A DNA stretch of 64,000 nt from Xanthocytophaga flava (GTDB lineage: Bacteria > Bacteroidota > Bacteroidia > Cytophagales > 172606-1), in contig JASJOS010000012.1 in the NCBI GenBank assembly GCA_030068525.1, positions 186,001 to 250,000 on the forward strand, written 5' to 3'. Below are positions 35,939 through 44,560 of this stretch, in pieces. The translations under genes and the position numbers were made by a program. The first letter of the stretch is position 1; the number at the start of each line of letters is the position of its first letter. The notes under the pieces were generated by a model. The model searched no databases, had not been told where the DNA came from, and saw only the letters and a program-made list of their open reading frames with translations.

Positions 35939-36607
35939 CTATAATCTCTTTGTATTTTTCTTGTTCATAGATTCTTTTACTCTTTCCATCTCTTCCAAAA
36001 CAAAATGCTCAGGGTCTTCCACTTCATGTCCAATTTCAATAAAGAATTTTTTCAACAGGTAATACGTCTTACGATCACCTTTGATTTGATGAAACATATC
36101 GGTGGCCATATACTCACAGCTAAGACAAACATTTAAAACAGAGATAATTTTACCACTCTTATCATAAAATACCATTGAATCACGGTACTCTGGCGCACAT
36201 AACCATTTTGGCGTTTCTCTAATTTCGGTTCGTAAAATCTGTTTTATTTTGTCGATAATTGGATCACCGTTTGTAAAAACATTTATCTTTTTGCTGGAAG
36301 GATGAAATTGCCCTCTTTTATTTAACAAGTACTGCGTGTATCCTAACAACTCATGCAGTTTATTCAATCTTTCTTTTTCATCAGTTGTCAAACGCTTTCC
36401 TTTTTCTTTTCTACGTTTCAGTATTTCATACTCCTTCCTGATATGTGCCAGGTTCTGCTCATATTCTTCACCTCTCTGAAAAGAATATGTCTCTATGTAA
36501 TCGAAATCTAAGCTTTCAATGTAGTCTGGAGCATCTGTATAAATGTAGGTTCGTTTCTTTTTGAGAAAACGAGTTAGATAGTGTTGAAGGTAAGAAAATA
36601 GAAGCAT
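35939..36607 (-). CDS. Hypothetical protein, 222 residues
   Basis: I do not recognise this protein. It is soluble and highly charged, with a helical, basic middle section (about residues 50-90, EYEILKRRKEKGKRLTTDEKER) suggesting a coiled coil. The C-terminal half contains SVLNVCLSCEYMA with a Cys-x-x-Cys pair and a helix-rich acidic tail ending in lysines. No signal peptide is convincing. It lies beside the dead transposase in the AT-rich accessory stretch. Its frame is intact, so it is probably a real gene. Confidence 0.5.
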   Translation of the reverse strand: MLLFSYLQHYLTRFLKKKRTYIYTDAPDYIESLDFDYIETYSFQRGEEYEQNLAHIRKEYEILKRRKEKGKRLTTDEKERLNKLHELLGYTQYLLNKRGQFHPSSKKINVFTNGDPIIDKIKQILRTEIRETPKWLCAPEYRDSMVFYDKSGKIISVLNVCLSCEYMATDMFHQIKGDRKTYYLLKKFFIEIGHEVEDPEHFVLEEMERVKESMNKKNTKRL

Positions 36608-36744
36608 CTCAATTAAACATAGTAAATAAAACAGAAAACCTCTTATTTAGCTTCGAATGTTTCCTAAATTCCTAGAAATTTTATCCGCTAAGCAAAATGA
36701 CATTTAATTTAAAAGTAAACTTGTATCAAGCGTAGTTACAGATA

Positions 36745-36758
36745 GAATCTGTTTAAAC
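36745..36758. repeat. Left end (inverted repeat) of the IS5-type remnant
   Basis: GAATCTGTTTAAAC differs in one base from the end GAAGCTGTTTAAAC of the nearby 140-bp MITE. The transposase stop codon lies inside it, a common arrangement. The matching right end could not be found after 37612. Confidence 0.5.
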
Positions 36759-37612
36759 TTTTGTTTTTTGCTTGATTTTGCGTAGGAAAATGATGGAAAA
36801 AGAAATAAAATGCAAACTCATCCAATTGTTAATAGAGCATTCAAACCGAATCAATACTGCTTTAAAACCATCTAACCAAGCATTGGCATGTTCAATCACA
36901 GCCCGATCTCGATACAACTCATCGTCAAAGATATGTGTTCCAGCTTGATAGGCTTGTTTGTTTTCTGTGCCAACGTTTTGCCAAGTTGAGTTTCTTGGAT
37001 TAGGCTTCACATTGGCAATGATTTCTTCTTTTTGGCACACCAGATTAAACTCTATTGAATCAAAACCTGGGTCTGCATTCAAAAATAAGCCTTTCAGGTT
37101 GATACCCGCTTGTTTTAATAGAAGACAAATCTGTTCAAACAGTAATTGAATTTGGAAAAGGTCATGATGTTGTCCTTCCTGTGGAGTAGACATAGCCAGC
37201 ATTACTCCTTGATTATCAGAAACAAAGAGTGCATTGGTGGTTTTAGCTGCTTTTCTGCCTTGATAGCCCACTGCATCCCCTCCATTTTTACAACGAGTAT
37301 GGCTGCCATCTACTTCTACACTTGATAAATCTAAATACTTGAGGTTGTTGGTCAAAATGTGTAACCAAATTTTCTTCCAGCAATCGGCTTTACTCCACTT
37401 GTTAAAATAATAATAGACTGTATTCCACTGTAATGCGTTTTACTGAAAAATTCTTTGGTAGGCAATTCTCGCCACCGTCTCGACTCTGATTGACAGCCAG
37501 TTTTTAATCGATATAAAATACATTCTACTATTTCTGTCAAAGGTACTCTTGTCTCAAATCCACGAGTGCCAATCAGAGCCGAGACGGTGGAGACAGTTGT
37601 GGTAAAATCCAT
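36753..37612 (-). pseudogene. IS5-family DDE transposase, disrupted
   Basis: Two frames together make one transposase. The N-terminal part (37612 down to about 37430) reads LTEIVECILYRLKTGCQ then WRELPTKEFF, and the C-terminal part reads DLSSVEVDGSHT, LNADPGFDS and RAVIEHANAWLDGFKAV, giving the D-D-E triad. Two lesions are visible: a 15-base insertion between TGCQ and WRELP adding SESRR, and loss of one T near 37430 that shifts the frame at HYSWNTVYYYF. The insertion matches, in inverted form, a stretch at 37570-37593 of the same gene. The element is therefore inactive unless helped by another copy. Confidence 0.85.
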
Positions 37613-37754
37613 TTTTCAATCATATTTCTAAATATCTTTTATCCAACTTCGAAATTGCGTATACTTGTTTTTGGGCAGATCGAGTGCACCGTTAACTAAG
37701 AATTTCCACTTGTTGGCCCTAACAATTGGGAGCACCCCAAATGAATAGTTATTT

Positions 37755-37985
37755 ATGAGTCATCTAATTTATTTTATCCTCTTTTTTTTTATCGAATGTT
37801 TTGTCCTTGCCTGTGTAATTGGCTTTAATCTCTATTACGCTCATAAAAATAAAGTTAAAAGAATAGATATAAAGCTACTTATCATTTATTTACTAATGGT
37901 ACTCGTTCAGGTGCCTTTTGCATTCCTATTTACTCTCCTTTACCTATTTGATAGCCATGGAGGTAGTTTTGGGAGTTTCAGCTAA
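37755..37985 (+). CDS. Small membrane protein, 76 residues
   Basis: Two strong membrane helices (about residues 3-28 and 41-66) with a basic loop between (YAHKNKVKRIDIK) and a Gly/Ser tail. The positive charge distribution fits an integral membrane protein. I recognise no family. It stands in the accessory stretch to the right of the transposase remnant, so it may be passenger or remnant DNA. Confidence 0.42.
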   Translation: MSHLIYFILFFFIECFVLACVIGFNLYYAHKNKVKRIDIKLLIIYLLMVLVQVPFAFLFTLLYLFDSHGGSFGSFS

Positions 37986-38096
37986 TTCTGCACAGCTAAG
38001 TTTATTGAACAAAGTGTTTCACACAATTAGTTTATATTACGAGGAGAGAACCGTATATTAAGCTAATAATAGGGAAGCAGAAACAAAATGAATACG

Positions 38097-38264
38097 TTAA
38101 TAGGAGGCTTGTAAATTGATTCCATTTCCAAAATTTAATGTTCTGGCACTTTTGCTGGCAGATTGTTTGCGTGCCAGCTGATATTCGTTTTGACAGATGC
38201 CATGCAGAAAAGCCAAAACCAATCCGATAGCAATGAAGAAACCTTTGCAGGACATGCTTTTCAT
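38097..38264 (-). CDS. Short secreted ORF, 55 residues, possibly a gene remnant
   Basis: Starts at an ATG (38264) four bases outside the MITE and encodes MKSMSCKGFFIAIGLVLAFL with a good signal peptide ending near HGICQ, followed by about 30 residues with no recognised motif. The abrupt end suggests either a small secreted protein or the N-terminus of a larger gene that decayed. A larger overlapping frame begins inside the MITE and is rejected. Confidence 0.3.
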   Translation of the reverse strand: MKSMSCKGFFIAIGLVLAFLHGICQNEYQLARKQSASKSARTLNFGNGINLQASY

Positions 38265-38267
38265 AAA

Positions 38268-38407
38268 GAAGCTGTTTAAACAAATTATAAAGAAGCGAAA
38301 ATAGCAGTTTTTAGAGCGAACCGAACCTATTTTGATCGGCGCAGCCTTATGAAGGTGCAGCCTAAAAGATGCCTTTGTAGCCTTTATAAATTAGTTTAAA
38401 CAGCTTC
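38268..38407. mobile_element. 140-bp MITE related to the IS5-type remnant
   Basis: Ends are near-perfect inverted repeats of about 25 bases: each begins GAAGCTGTTTAAAC and continues to TTATAAAG with one substitution and a one-base gap between arms. The interior has no ORF but holds direct copies of GGyGCAGCCT. The ends match the left end of the IS5-type remnant 1.5 kb away in 13 of 14 bases, so that transposase family probably mobilised it. No clear target duplication is seen. It sits 3 bases past the stop of the next lipoprotein gene. Confidence 0.75.
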
Positions 38408-38410
38408 ATA

Positions 38411-39313
38411 TTATAGATTACCAATAAACCAGTCATACCCTTCAATCCTGCGGTACTCAACAGGAATATCTTTTAGCCGTTTTAAAATTTTATGATTATT
38501 CCTATACTGCAATCTATTTGATACAATAACTTTTCCAGTCTTCTCTCCTTTGTCGTTTTTCTCATAATATATATACTCTAATGTATCAACTGTTTCGCCC
38601 TTCCACCTGTACTTGTACATTTCTGTTTCTCCAGGATGTCCGTAGCACACACCTCGAATCAGTTGCTCCCTCGGTGAAAATGTCGGATTAATAAACTCAA
38701 AGCTGTTAGAAAACGATTTCTTATCAGATCTTAGTAAGTATACATTACTAAAAGCCTTCAAACAGCACCCATTGACCCCATACCAGTTTACAACAAAATC
38801 TTTTAAATTATCTCCATTAGTATCACAAATGGTATCTCCAGTATATTCTAGTATCCATTGTTCATGAGCAAGAACTTTGTAAAATTGCTTATCTGTCTTT
38901 GAGTATATATCTATATAATTTGTGTTTGGTGCATTTCTTCTGATTATCAAATGGGGATACTTCTTCGTAAAATAAAAGTCACTGCTTATATCAACACTGA
39001 CCTTATATGAACTGTCAGGTATTGATACTATATAGTGTTTCTTAAATCTGTCAGAGTGCTTATTCTCTTCAGCAATTTGTATTGCATCTCTTAAAACTTT
39101 ATCAAGTTTTATACTATCAATCTTTGCTTCATCTTCAACTTGTTTTCTTTTTTCTAATCGTTGTTGCACTATGTTATTTATAGCAACTTCTGTCGTGTCC
39201 TTGTATTTACTCCTAACAGATTTCTCTTTGTCTTGTTGTCCACATGAAATGAATAGTAAAGTGAATGCAATTATATATGTAGTAATTATTAGCTTCCTAT
39301 AGTTGTTTATCAT
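38411..39313 (-). CDS. Lipoprotein of unknown function
   Basis: A 300-residue protein with lipobox FISC (Cys about 24) followed by a charged linker rich in K, E and R (about 30-85). Residues about 140-230 carry GDTICDTNGDNLKDFVVNWYG, cut here to the DTNGDNLKD calcium-loop-like motif, and a cysteine-rich NGCCLKAF. I know no family for it. The Asp-rich loop suggests a calcium-binding propeller-like or XAC2610-like fold, which is only a suggestion. The MITE sits directly behind its stop codon and leaves the frame intact. Confidence 0.58.
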   Translation of the reverse strand: MINNYRKLIITTYIIAFTLLFISCGQQDKEKSVRSKYKDTTEVAINNIVQQRLEKRKQVEDEAKIDSIKLDKVLRDAIQIAEENKHSDRFKKHYIVSIPDSSYKVSVDISSDFYFTKKYPHLIIRRNAPNTNYIDIYSKTDKQFYKVLAHEQWILEYTGDTICDTNGDNLKDFVVNWYGVNGCCLKAFSNVYLLRSDKKSFSNSFEFINPTFSPREQLIRGVCYGHPGETEMYKYRWKGETVDTLEYIYYEKNDKGEKTGKVIVSNRLQYRNNHKILKRLKDIPVEYRRIEGYDWFIGNL

Positions 39314-39399
39314 AGATTTATTCCCTTAGGTTGGCTCAAAGGTATATAAACTCAACTCAATTAAAGATTAATTGTAGTATACTTATAACTACTATGACC

Positions 39400-39960
39400 T
39401 TACCTTCGCAATCTGTTTGTCTTTAACAAGCAATTCATTAAAACCTTACTCTGTATTGGATCTTCTGAGTTAAAAACACTGTCATAATCAGGCAATTTCC
39501 GCGAAATATCAATTTTGGTACCAATCGCAACTGCAGTAATGCCATCACATCCAAACGAAGAAAGAATATTCCAGAAATACCCTGAATACACTATTGTACC
39601 ATTAACTACTAAAGCAAATTGCCTACCCTGACTTAATGAGATATTCAGACTATTTATTTTTTTTGTCACATCCAGCGCAACTTCAAACGATTGTTGTATG
39701 GTGATAAAATTTAAACCTTTTGATCTTGCAGTATCCTTTCTGAAATTATATCCCAAAATCTCATGGTCCTGGATAAATGCTGTATCCTCCAAATCAGCTT
39801 TAGATACAGCAAAAGAACCACGCAGTTTAGACGTTGTATCAAGATTAGGTTTTACTGACTTTAGAAGGTAAAATTCTATCTTACAATTCTGTTTATTATC
39901 AGTTTGGCCAAAAGATGTGGTAACAAGTAAAAATAGAAGAAAAGTTAAAAGCTTTGCCAT
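39400..39960 (-). CDS. Secreted hypothetical protein, 186 residues
   Basis: Signal peptide MAKLLTFLLFLLVTTSFGQ followed by a beta-rich domain with no motif I recognise: ILGYNFRKDTARSKG, GRQFALVVNGTIVYSGYFWN. GCDGITAV near residue 140 includes a single Cys. A second Cys pair may form a disulfide with CKIEFYLL. It is AT-rich like the other genes of this stretch and is transcribed in the same direction as the lipoprotein downstream, 86 bases away. Confidence 0.55.
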   Translation of the reverse strand: MAKLLTFLLFLLVTTSFGQTDNKQNCKIEFYLLKSVKPNLDTTSKLRGSFAVSKADLEDTAFIQDHEILGYNFRKDTARSKGLNFITIQQSFEVALDVTKKINSLNISLSQGRQFALVVNGTIVYSGYFWNILSSFGCDGITAVAIGTKIDISRKLPDYDSVFNSEDPIQSKVLMNCLLKTNRLRR

Positions 39961-40022
39961 AAATAGTTTTCAAAATGTTTATCAGTAGACTTCTGTACAA
40001 TATATAAAGAATTGCTACAAAC

Positions 40023-40048
40023 AAAAAAGTCCGAACAGAGTCCGGACT
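40023..40048 (-). terminator. Intrinsic terminator at the end of the SusCD-linked gene cluster
   Basis: On the minus strand AGTCCG and CGGACT pair, followed by T6. It lies about 50 bases after the DUF1080 gene and closes the cluster. Confidence 0.75.
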
Positions 40049-40097
40049 AGTGTTTGAGATGAGTTTGTGACAGAGTTTTATTATAGCTCCATTTCTA

Positions 40098-40964
40098 TTA
40101 TTGTTTCGTACCTGCTTTTGCCTTTCCAGTACGTTTCAGTTCGTCCAGTACTGCTTCCAGTTTCTTTGGATCTTTCATATACTTGCTCAGGTCTACCAGT
40201 TCTACTTTACGAAACTCAACAGGGTGGCTTTCACTCTGTAGCGCAATGTATCCTTCTGTTAAAGGTTGTCCGTCTTTTTTAATAGCCGGGTCATAATTGC
40301 TTACTGTGCCATCTCCAATCTGCGGTTTCTCGTAACGCAGTACTGTATCTCCTTCTACAATATGGGTAATTACCGAATCTCCCAGTACCAGTACCTCTGC
40401 TCGTACCCACTGATCGCCATGATAGGTTTTTGATTTGGAGTCAACACAATGAGGGGTGAATAACTTTCCATCCATCATTACATTTGTGCCTGGCGTACAA
40501 AGGTTAGCTGTATGGCGTTCATCTTTTCCATTACCTCCCAGCAACTGGTATTCAATAGAGATCGGAAAGTCCTGCTTCACACCCATTGTTTTTGGGTCCT
40601 GACAGTGTAGCATCATACCACTATTACGCCAGGCCCATCCTTCTCCGCCAGGAGCCTGCTCACCAACGAAGCGATATTCTACAGCCAGCAGATAAGCTGA
40701 AAATTTTTGCTTATAGAAAATATGACCATACTGCTGATCAAATTTCTTGTACTGATCATATCGGACAATCATTTTACCATCCTGTACCCTGAAAGTATTT
40801 CCATAATTATCATCATACGGATGACCGGCTACTTTGACATGCCAGTCTTTCATGTCTTTTCCATTGAACAACTGAATCCAGGTAGGCTTGGGAGCTTTTT
40901 TCTGTGCTTCGCTCACAACACAGGTTAACAGAAACAAACAGGTTATAAGAAGTCTCATATTCAT
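40098..40964 (-). CDS. DUF1080 family secreted protein (3-keto-glycoside hydrolase type)
   Basis: A 288-residue protein with a signal peptide (LLITCLFLLTCVVSEAQ) and one DUF1080 jelly-roll domain: WIQLFNGKDMKDWHVKVAG, EYRFVGEQAPGGEGWAWRNSGMMLHC, SIEYQLLGG and YIALQSESHPVEFRKVELV. Some DUF1080 proteins are now known as 3-keto-disaccharide hydrolases that cleave sugars after oxidation of a C3 hydroxyl. It is the last gene of the SusCD-linked cluster, 49 bases downstream of the ThuA/PQQ-dehydrogenase gene. Function inferred from family and neighbourhood. Confidence 0.85.
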   Translation of the reverse strand: MNMRLLITCLFLLTCVVSEAQKKAPKPTWIQLFNGKDMKDWHVKVAGHPYDDNYGNTFRVQDGKMIVRYDQYKKFDQQYGHIFYKQKFSAYLLAVEYRFVGEQAPGGEGWAWRNSGMMLHCQDPKTMGVKQDFPISIEYQLLGGNGKDERHTANLCTPGTNVMMDGKLFTPHCVDSKSKTYHGDQWVRAEVLVLGDSVITHIVEGDTVLRYEKPQIGDGTVSNYDPAIKKDGQPLTEGYIALQSESHPVEFRKVELVDLSKYMKDPKKLEAVLDELKRTGKAKAGTKQ

Positions 40965-40986
40965 ACGAAAGTGGTTAAAAATGAAT

Positions 40987-41007
40987 AGTCTGGCCTAAAG
41001 CCAGACT
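40987..41007 (-). terminator. Weak terminator or processing hairpin
   Basis: Perfect 8-bp stem AGTCTGGC / GCCAGACT with a 5-base loop in the gap between the ThuA fusion and DUF1080 genes. On the minus strand it is followed by ATTCATTTTTAA, so termination may be partial. Confidence 0.45.
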
Positions 41008-41013
41008 GGCTAT

Positions 41014-44000
41014 TTATTGTTTTATATTGCTGTTAAAATCTATCCATTCTAAAGAGAACAAGTGCTGGTTAGGCAATGTATTCTTTACAAAGACAAAGTA
41101 CAGATCATGTTTTCCGCCTGGGTCCTGTATAGGAGTGCTTACTTCTTTTAATACACCCCATGCACCTGTTGAAACATAATTCAAGGTACTGATTACCTGT
41201 CCTTTTGGAGAGTCAATATGTACTTCTATTGTAGCATCCTGATCTTTGGAGGCATAGTTATACGTAAGCTGATTGATTCCTTTCAGATCAATGTTCTTTA
41301 ATACAAAATATGACTTATTGTGAATGTTGCCCAGTCGTTTTCCCTGACGGTTCATCTTAAACAAGATATCGGCATCAGCTGCTGTTACCCGGTTTGGACG
41401 TAATACCAATATATCCTGATTTGTCAAAGGAGTAATGGCTCCTCCTTTATCTGTATAGGAAGCTGAAAGTATATAACGACCCTGTTCTTCTTTGCCCACA
41501 TGGTCTTTCAGTGACAAAGCTCCCTGAGCAGGTAATTTCTTATCGGGCTGTTTAACAGACAGCGACAAGACATATTTTACAATCTCTGTAGCTTCTTCAC
41601 GAGACAACTGAGGATGGGCATTCATTGCATGATCACCCCAAACACCGCCACCGCCGGTAATCACTTTATTCGCCAGACGAGCTGTAGCCGTTTTGTCTCC
41701 AACGTACTTTTTAGAAACCTCCATAAAAGCTGGGCCTACAGATTTTTTGTCAATCTGGTGACAAGCTTTACAATCACTGTTAGCCATTAAAGTTTTGCCA
41801 ATATTCAGATTGGTTATTTGCTGGTGTCCAATCAGAGGTTCATTGGTGAGGACTTTGGGAATATAATTCAGTTTTACCTGTACCTTCTTGTTATCAATCA
41901 ATTTGTCTTCATTGTCTTTTATATCGACTGTGTAATTCAGTGGAGTAGCACCAGCAAAGAAGAATGAGCTATTTTGTGTGGTATTGATAGCTACCTGAGG
42001 TAACGTATTACCCACCTTAATTTCCAATGTGTCCAGACTACTCTGCCCTGCTGGGTCAGTAACTTTCAGAATAGCTTTGTATACACCATTTTTTTCAAAT
42101 GTGTACGTTGGATTCGCTTCTTTGGAAGCAACCTGATTTCCTTCAAAACGCCACTCATACGTTAATTTATCTTCTTCATCCGGATCAGAACTACGCTGGC
42201 CACTGAAAGCTACTTTCAAAGGGGCTAGTCCTATGGTATCTTTTGCCATTATTCTGGCTACAGGGGCACGGTTTCCTCCATTAAACTCAACCTTTACCAA
42301 GCGAGCATCTTCGTTGTCAATTCCATATACAGAACCATACTCCAGAATATAAAATGCACCATCAGGACCAATCTCCATATCTACCGGTCTACGGAAGTCC
42401 CCAAGGGTTGGCATGAAAGGCTCCATCCGTTTGAAATTCTGGTTTTCATCCAGTCTTACAGCAAAGATCCAATTACGCATCCAGTCCAATACAAATAATG
42501 CTTTGTCATAGTAGCCAGGTATTTTGGTTGAAGAAGCCAGTTGAGCATTATAATGGTATACAGGACCACCAATGGCACAACGTCCGCCTACACCCAATTC
42601 AGGAAACTCGTCTGATTTATTGTATGGATACCAGATCATAGCCTTTTGTGCAGGAGGAAGGTTTTTAGCTCCGGAATTGTTAGGCGAATTATTGACAGGA
42701 GCATTGGGATCAAACAGATCGCCTACCGCCTTAGTAGCAAAGTCATACTGATGATACGGTTTGTTATCTCCTACAAAGTATGGCCACCCAAAGTTACCCG
42801 CTTTGCGTGCCTGGTTAAATTCATCGTATCCACGTGGGCCTTGGACTCCATCTGTTCCGGAATCAGGGCCAATCTCACCCCAATATAAAATGCCCGTTGC
42901 CTGATCTACAGAAATACGATAAGGGTTACGGCATCCCATAATATAAATCTCCGGACGAGTACCAGGTGTACCAGTCGGAAACAGATTGCCTTGCGGAATT
43001 GTGTAGGTGCCATCTGCATTCGGATGAATCCGGAGGATTTTTCCTCTCAGATCGTTTGGATTTCCAGCAGAGCGTTCTGCATCAAAGGTTAGTCTACCAA
43101 GTCGGGTATCAATAGGTGCAAATCCATTGGATTCAAAAGGAACTGTATTATCACCAGTTGAGATATACAGATTCTTGTCTTTGTCCCAGGTTAGAGAACC
43201 ACCTGTATGGGCACTTACTTCTGCTTCGATAGGCACTTCTATCAATACTTTTTCAGTAGCCAGGTCCAGATTACCATCTTCACCTACCACAAAGCGTGAA
43301 ATCAATTGTTTCAATTGCCCTTTGTCGGATGTAGTATAGAAGAAGTACAGGAAATGATTCTGGTTAAAATCAGGATCTATGGTCATCCCCAACAAACCAT
43401 TCAGGTATTTATCAACTGCTGCCACAGGAAAGTCACGAAGCAGCTTTGTTTTTTTGGTAGCAGGTTCATATACATAAAACTTCCCACCCCGTTCAATAAA
43501 AAATACCCGTCCATCGGGCGCTACAGCAAGTTCCATTGGCTCATTCAGGTCATTGGTCAATACGGTTTTTACAAAGCGGTTTTCCTCCGGTGTCTTTACT
43601 GCATAGGATCTGGAATAATTCAACCCTTTGTCCTCGCCTATGGCATATGTTATGCCACCTAACAGGTGTTTTATAAATAAGGGTTCACTGAAACTTTCAT
43701 CGGTATGACCACCTCCTGTATAGAAGGAACGACCTCCATCATAGTCGTGATACCAGGCAATGGGATGATAATCACCATTGGTACCTCCTTCATAGGAAGT
43801 TTCATCCAGTGTAGCCAGTACTTTTATTTCAGGGCTTATATTTTTATAGTTATACCATTCATCTTTACGCTCCCAACGAGCAGGTAATCCTTTCATAGCC
43901 TGATGTGTGGTATCTACTACATCTACAGTAGCTGCACGTACATTGGGATTATTAGGGTGACTGGCAAAGTACGCTCCTACCAGACGATTATACCACGGCC

Positions 44001-44427
44001 AGTTGTATTCTGTATCTGCTGCTGCATGAATCCCTACAAAACCACCCCCGGCCTGGATATACCGTTCAAAAGCGACCTGCTGGTCAGGATCAAGTACATT
44101 CATGGTAGTACTCAGAAACACAACAGCACTGTATTTCTTCAGGCTATCCTCTACAAAGTAGGCAGCATTTTTAGTGGTGTCTACTTCAAATCCATTTTCT
44201 TTACCCATTTTCTGCAAGGCCGCAATACCACTGGGAATTGAGGTATGAAACCACCCTTTGGTCTTTGTAAAGACAAGAACGCGTGGCTTTTTGGTTTGAG
44301 TAACAGGAGCAGACTGATTAACAGATGTGGCAACAGGTTTGGTTTTACAGGCATAGAAAATACCCGTCAGGCCGGACAGCAATACCACTGTCAAGCCAAT
44401 GTGTTTGGAAAATCTACGTATAAACAT
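41014..44427 (-). CDS. ThuA / PQQ-dependent sugar dehydrogenase / PKD / cytochrome c fusion lipoprotein
   Basis: A 1137-residue multidomain protein, probably a lipoprotein (Cys27 in FYAC). Order: ThuA trehalose-utilisation domain (about 49-275, GGFVGIHAAADTEYNWPWY), GSDH-like six-bladed propeller (about 290-715; SAHTGGSLTWDKDKNLYIS, LFVLDWMRNWIFA), PKD domain (about 717-805), class I cytochrome c (about 855-950; CKACH near 884 with likely Met ligand in DHAMNAHP), and a C-terminal beta-sandwich resembling CBM6 (about 985-1137). The propeller may use PQQ and pass electrons to the haem. Similar fusions occur in Bacteroidota and Planctomycetes. The substrate is unknown; the SusCD neighbours suggest sugar. 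Confidence 0.85.
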   Translation of the reverse strand: MFIRRFSKHIGLTVVLLSGLTGIFYACKTKPVATSVNQSAPVTQTKKPRVLVFTKTKGWFHTSIPSGIAALQKMGKENGFEVDTTKNAAYFVEDSLKKYSAVVFLSTTMNVLDPDQQVAFERYIQAGGGFVGIHAAADTEYNWPWYNRLVGAYFASHPNNPNVRAATVDVVDTTHQAMKGLPARWERKDEWYNYKNISPEIKVLATLDETSYEGGTNGDYHPIAWYHDYDGGRSFYTGGGHTDESFSEPLFIKHLLGGITYAIGEDKGLNYSRSYAVKTPEENRFVKTVLTNDLNEPMELAVAPDGRVFFIERGGKFYVYEPATKKTKLLRDFPVAAVDKYLNGLLGMTIDPDFNQNHFLYFFYTTSDKGQLKQLISRFVVGEDGNLDLATEKVLIEVPIEAEVSAHTGGSLTWDKDKNLYISTGDNTVPFESNGFAPIDTRLGRLTFDAERSAGNPNDLRGKILRIHPNADGTYTIPQGNLFPTGTPGTRPEIYIMGCRNPYRISVDQATGILYWGEIGPDSGTDGVQGPRGYDEFNQARKAGNFGWPYFVGDNKPYHQYDFATKAVGDLFDPNAPVNNSPNNSGAKNLPPAQKAMIWYPYNKSDEFPELGVGGRCAIGGPVYHYNAQLASSTKIPGYYDKALFVLDWMRNWIFAVRLDENQNFKRMEPFMPTLGDFRRPVDMEIGPDGAFYILEYGSVYGIDNEDARLVKVEFNGGNRAPVARIMAKDTIGLAPLKVAFSGQRSSDPDEEDKLTYEWRFEGNQVASKEANPTYTFEKNGVYKAILKVTDPAGQSSLDTLEIKVGNTLPQVAINTTQNSSFFFAGATPLNYTVDIKDNEDKLIDNKKVQVKLNYIPKVLTNEPLIGHQQITNLNIGKTLMANSDCKACHQIDKKSVGPAFMEVSKKYVGDKTATARLANKVITGGGGVWGDHAMNAHPQLSREEATEIVKYVLSLSVKQPDKKLPAQGALSLKDHVGKEEQGRYILSASYTDKGGAITPLTNQDILVLRPNRVTAADADILFKMNRQGKRLGNIHNKSYFVLKNIDLKGINQLTYNYASKDQDATIEVHIDSPKGQVISTLNYVSTGAWGVLKEVSTPIQDPGGKHDLYFVFVKNTLPNQHLFSLEWIDFNSNIKQ

Positions 44428-44560
44428 GAAAGGAGTAAATAGAAGTTACAAAGCTAGAAGCACAGAACACGTGCCAAAATTACACTTTAATGCGAATCCT
44501 AAAATAAAATATCAAAATACAGCTTTTATTCTCTATATAGAGATATTTTGCTCTATTGGT

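Noticed and set aside
38032-38283. 83-residue minus-strand ORF
   Set aside because: Starts inside the MITE and overlaps a better ORF with a signal peptide in another frame.
43306-44241. Long plus-strand ORFs opposite the ThuA fusion gene
   Set aside because: Shadows of the strongly supported minus-strand gene; no motif or start signal of their own.
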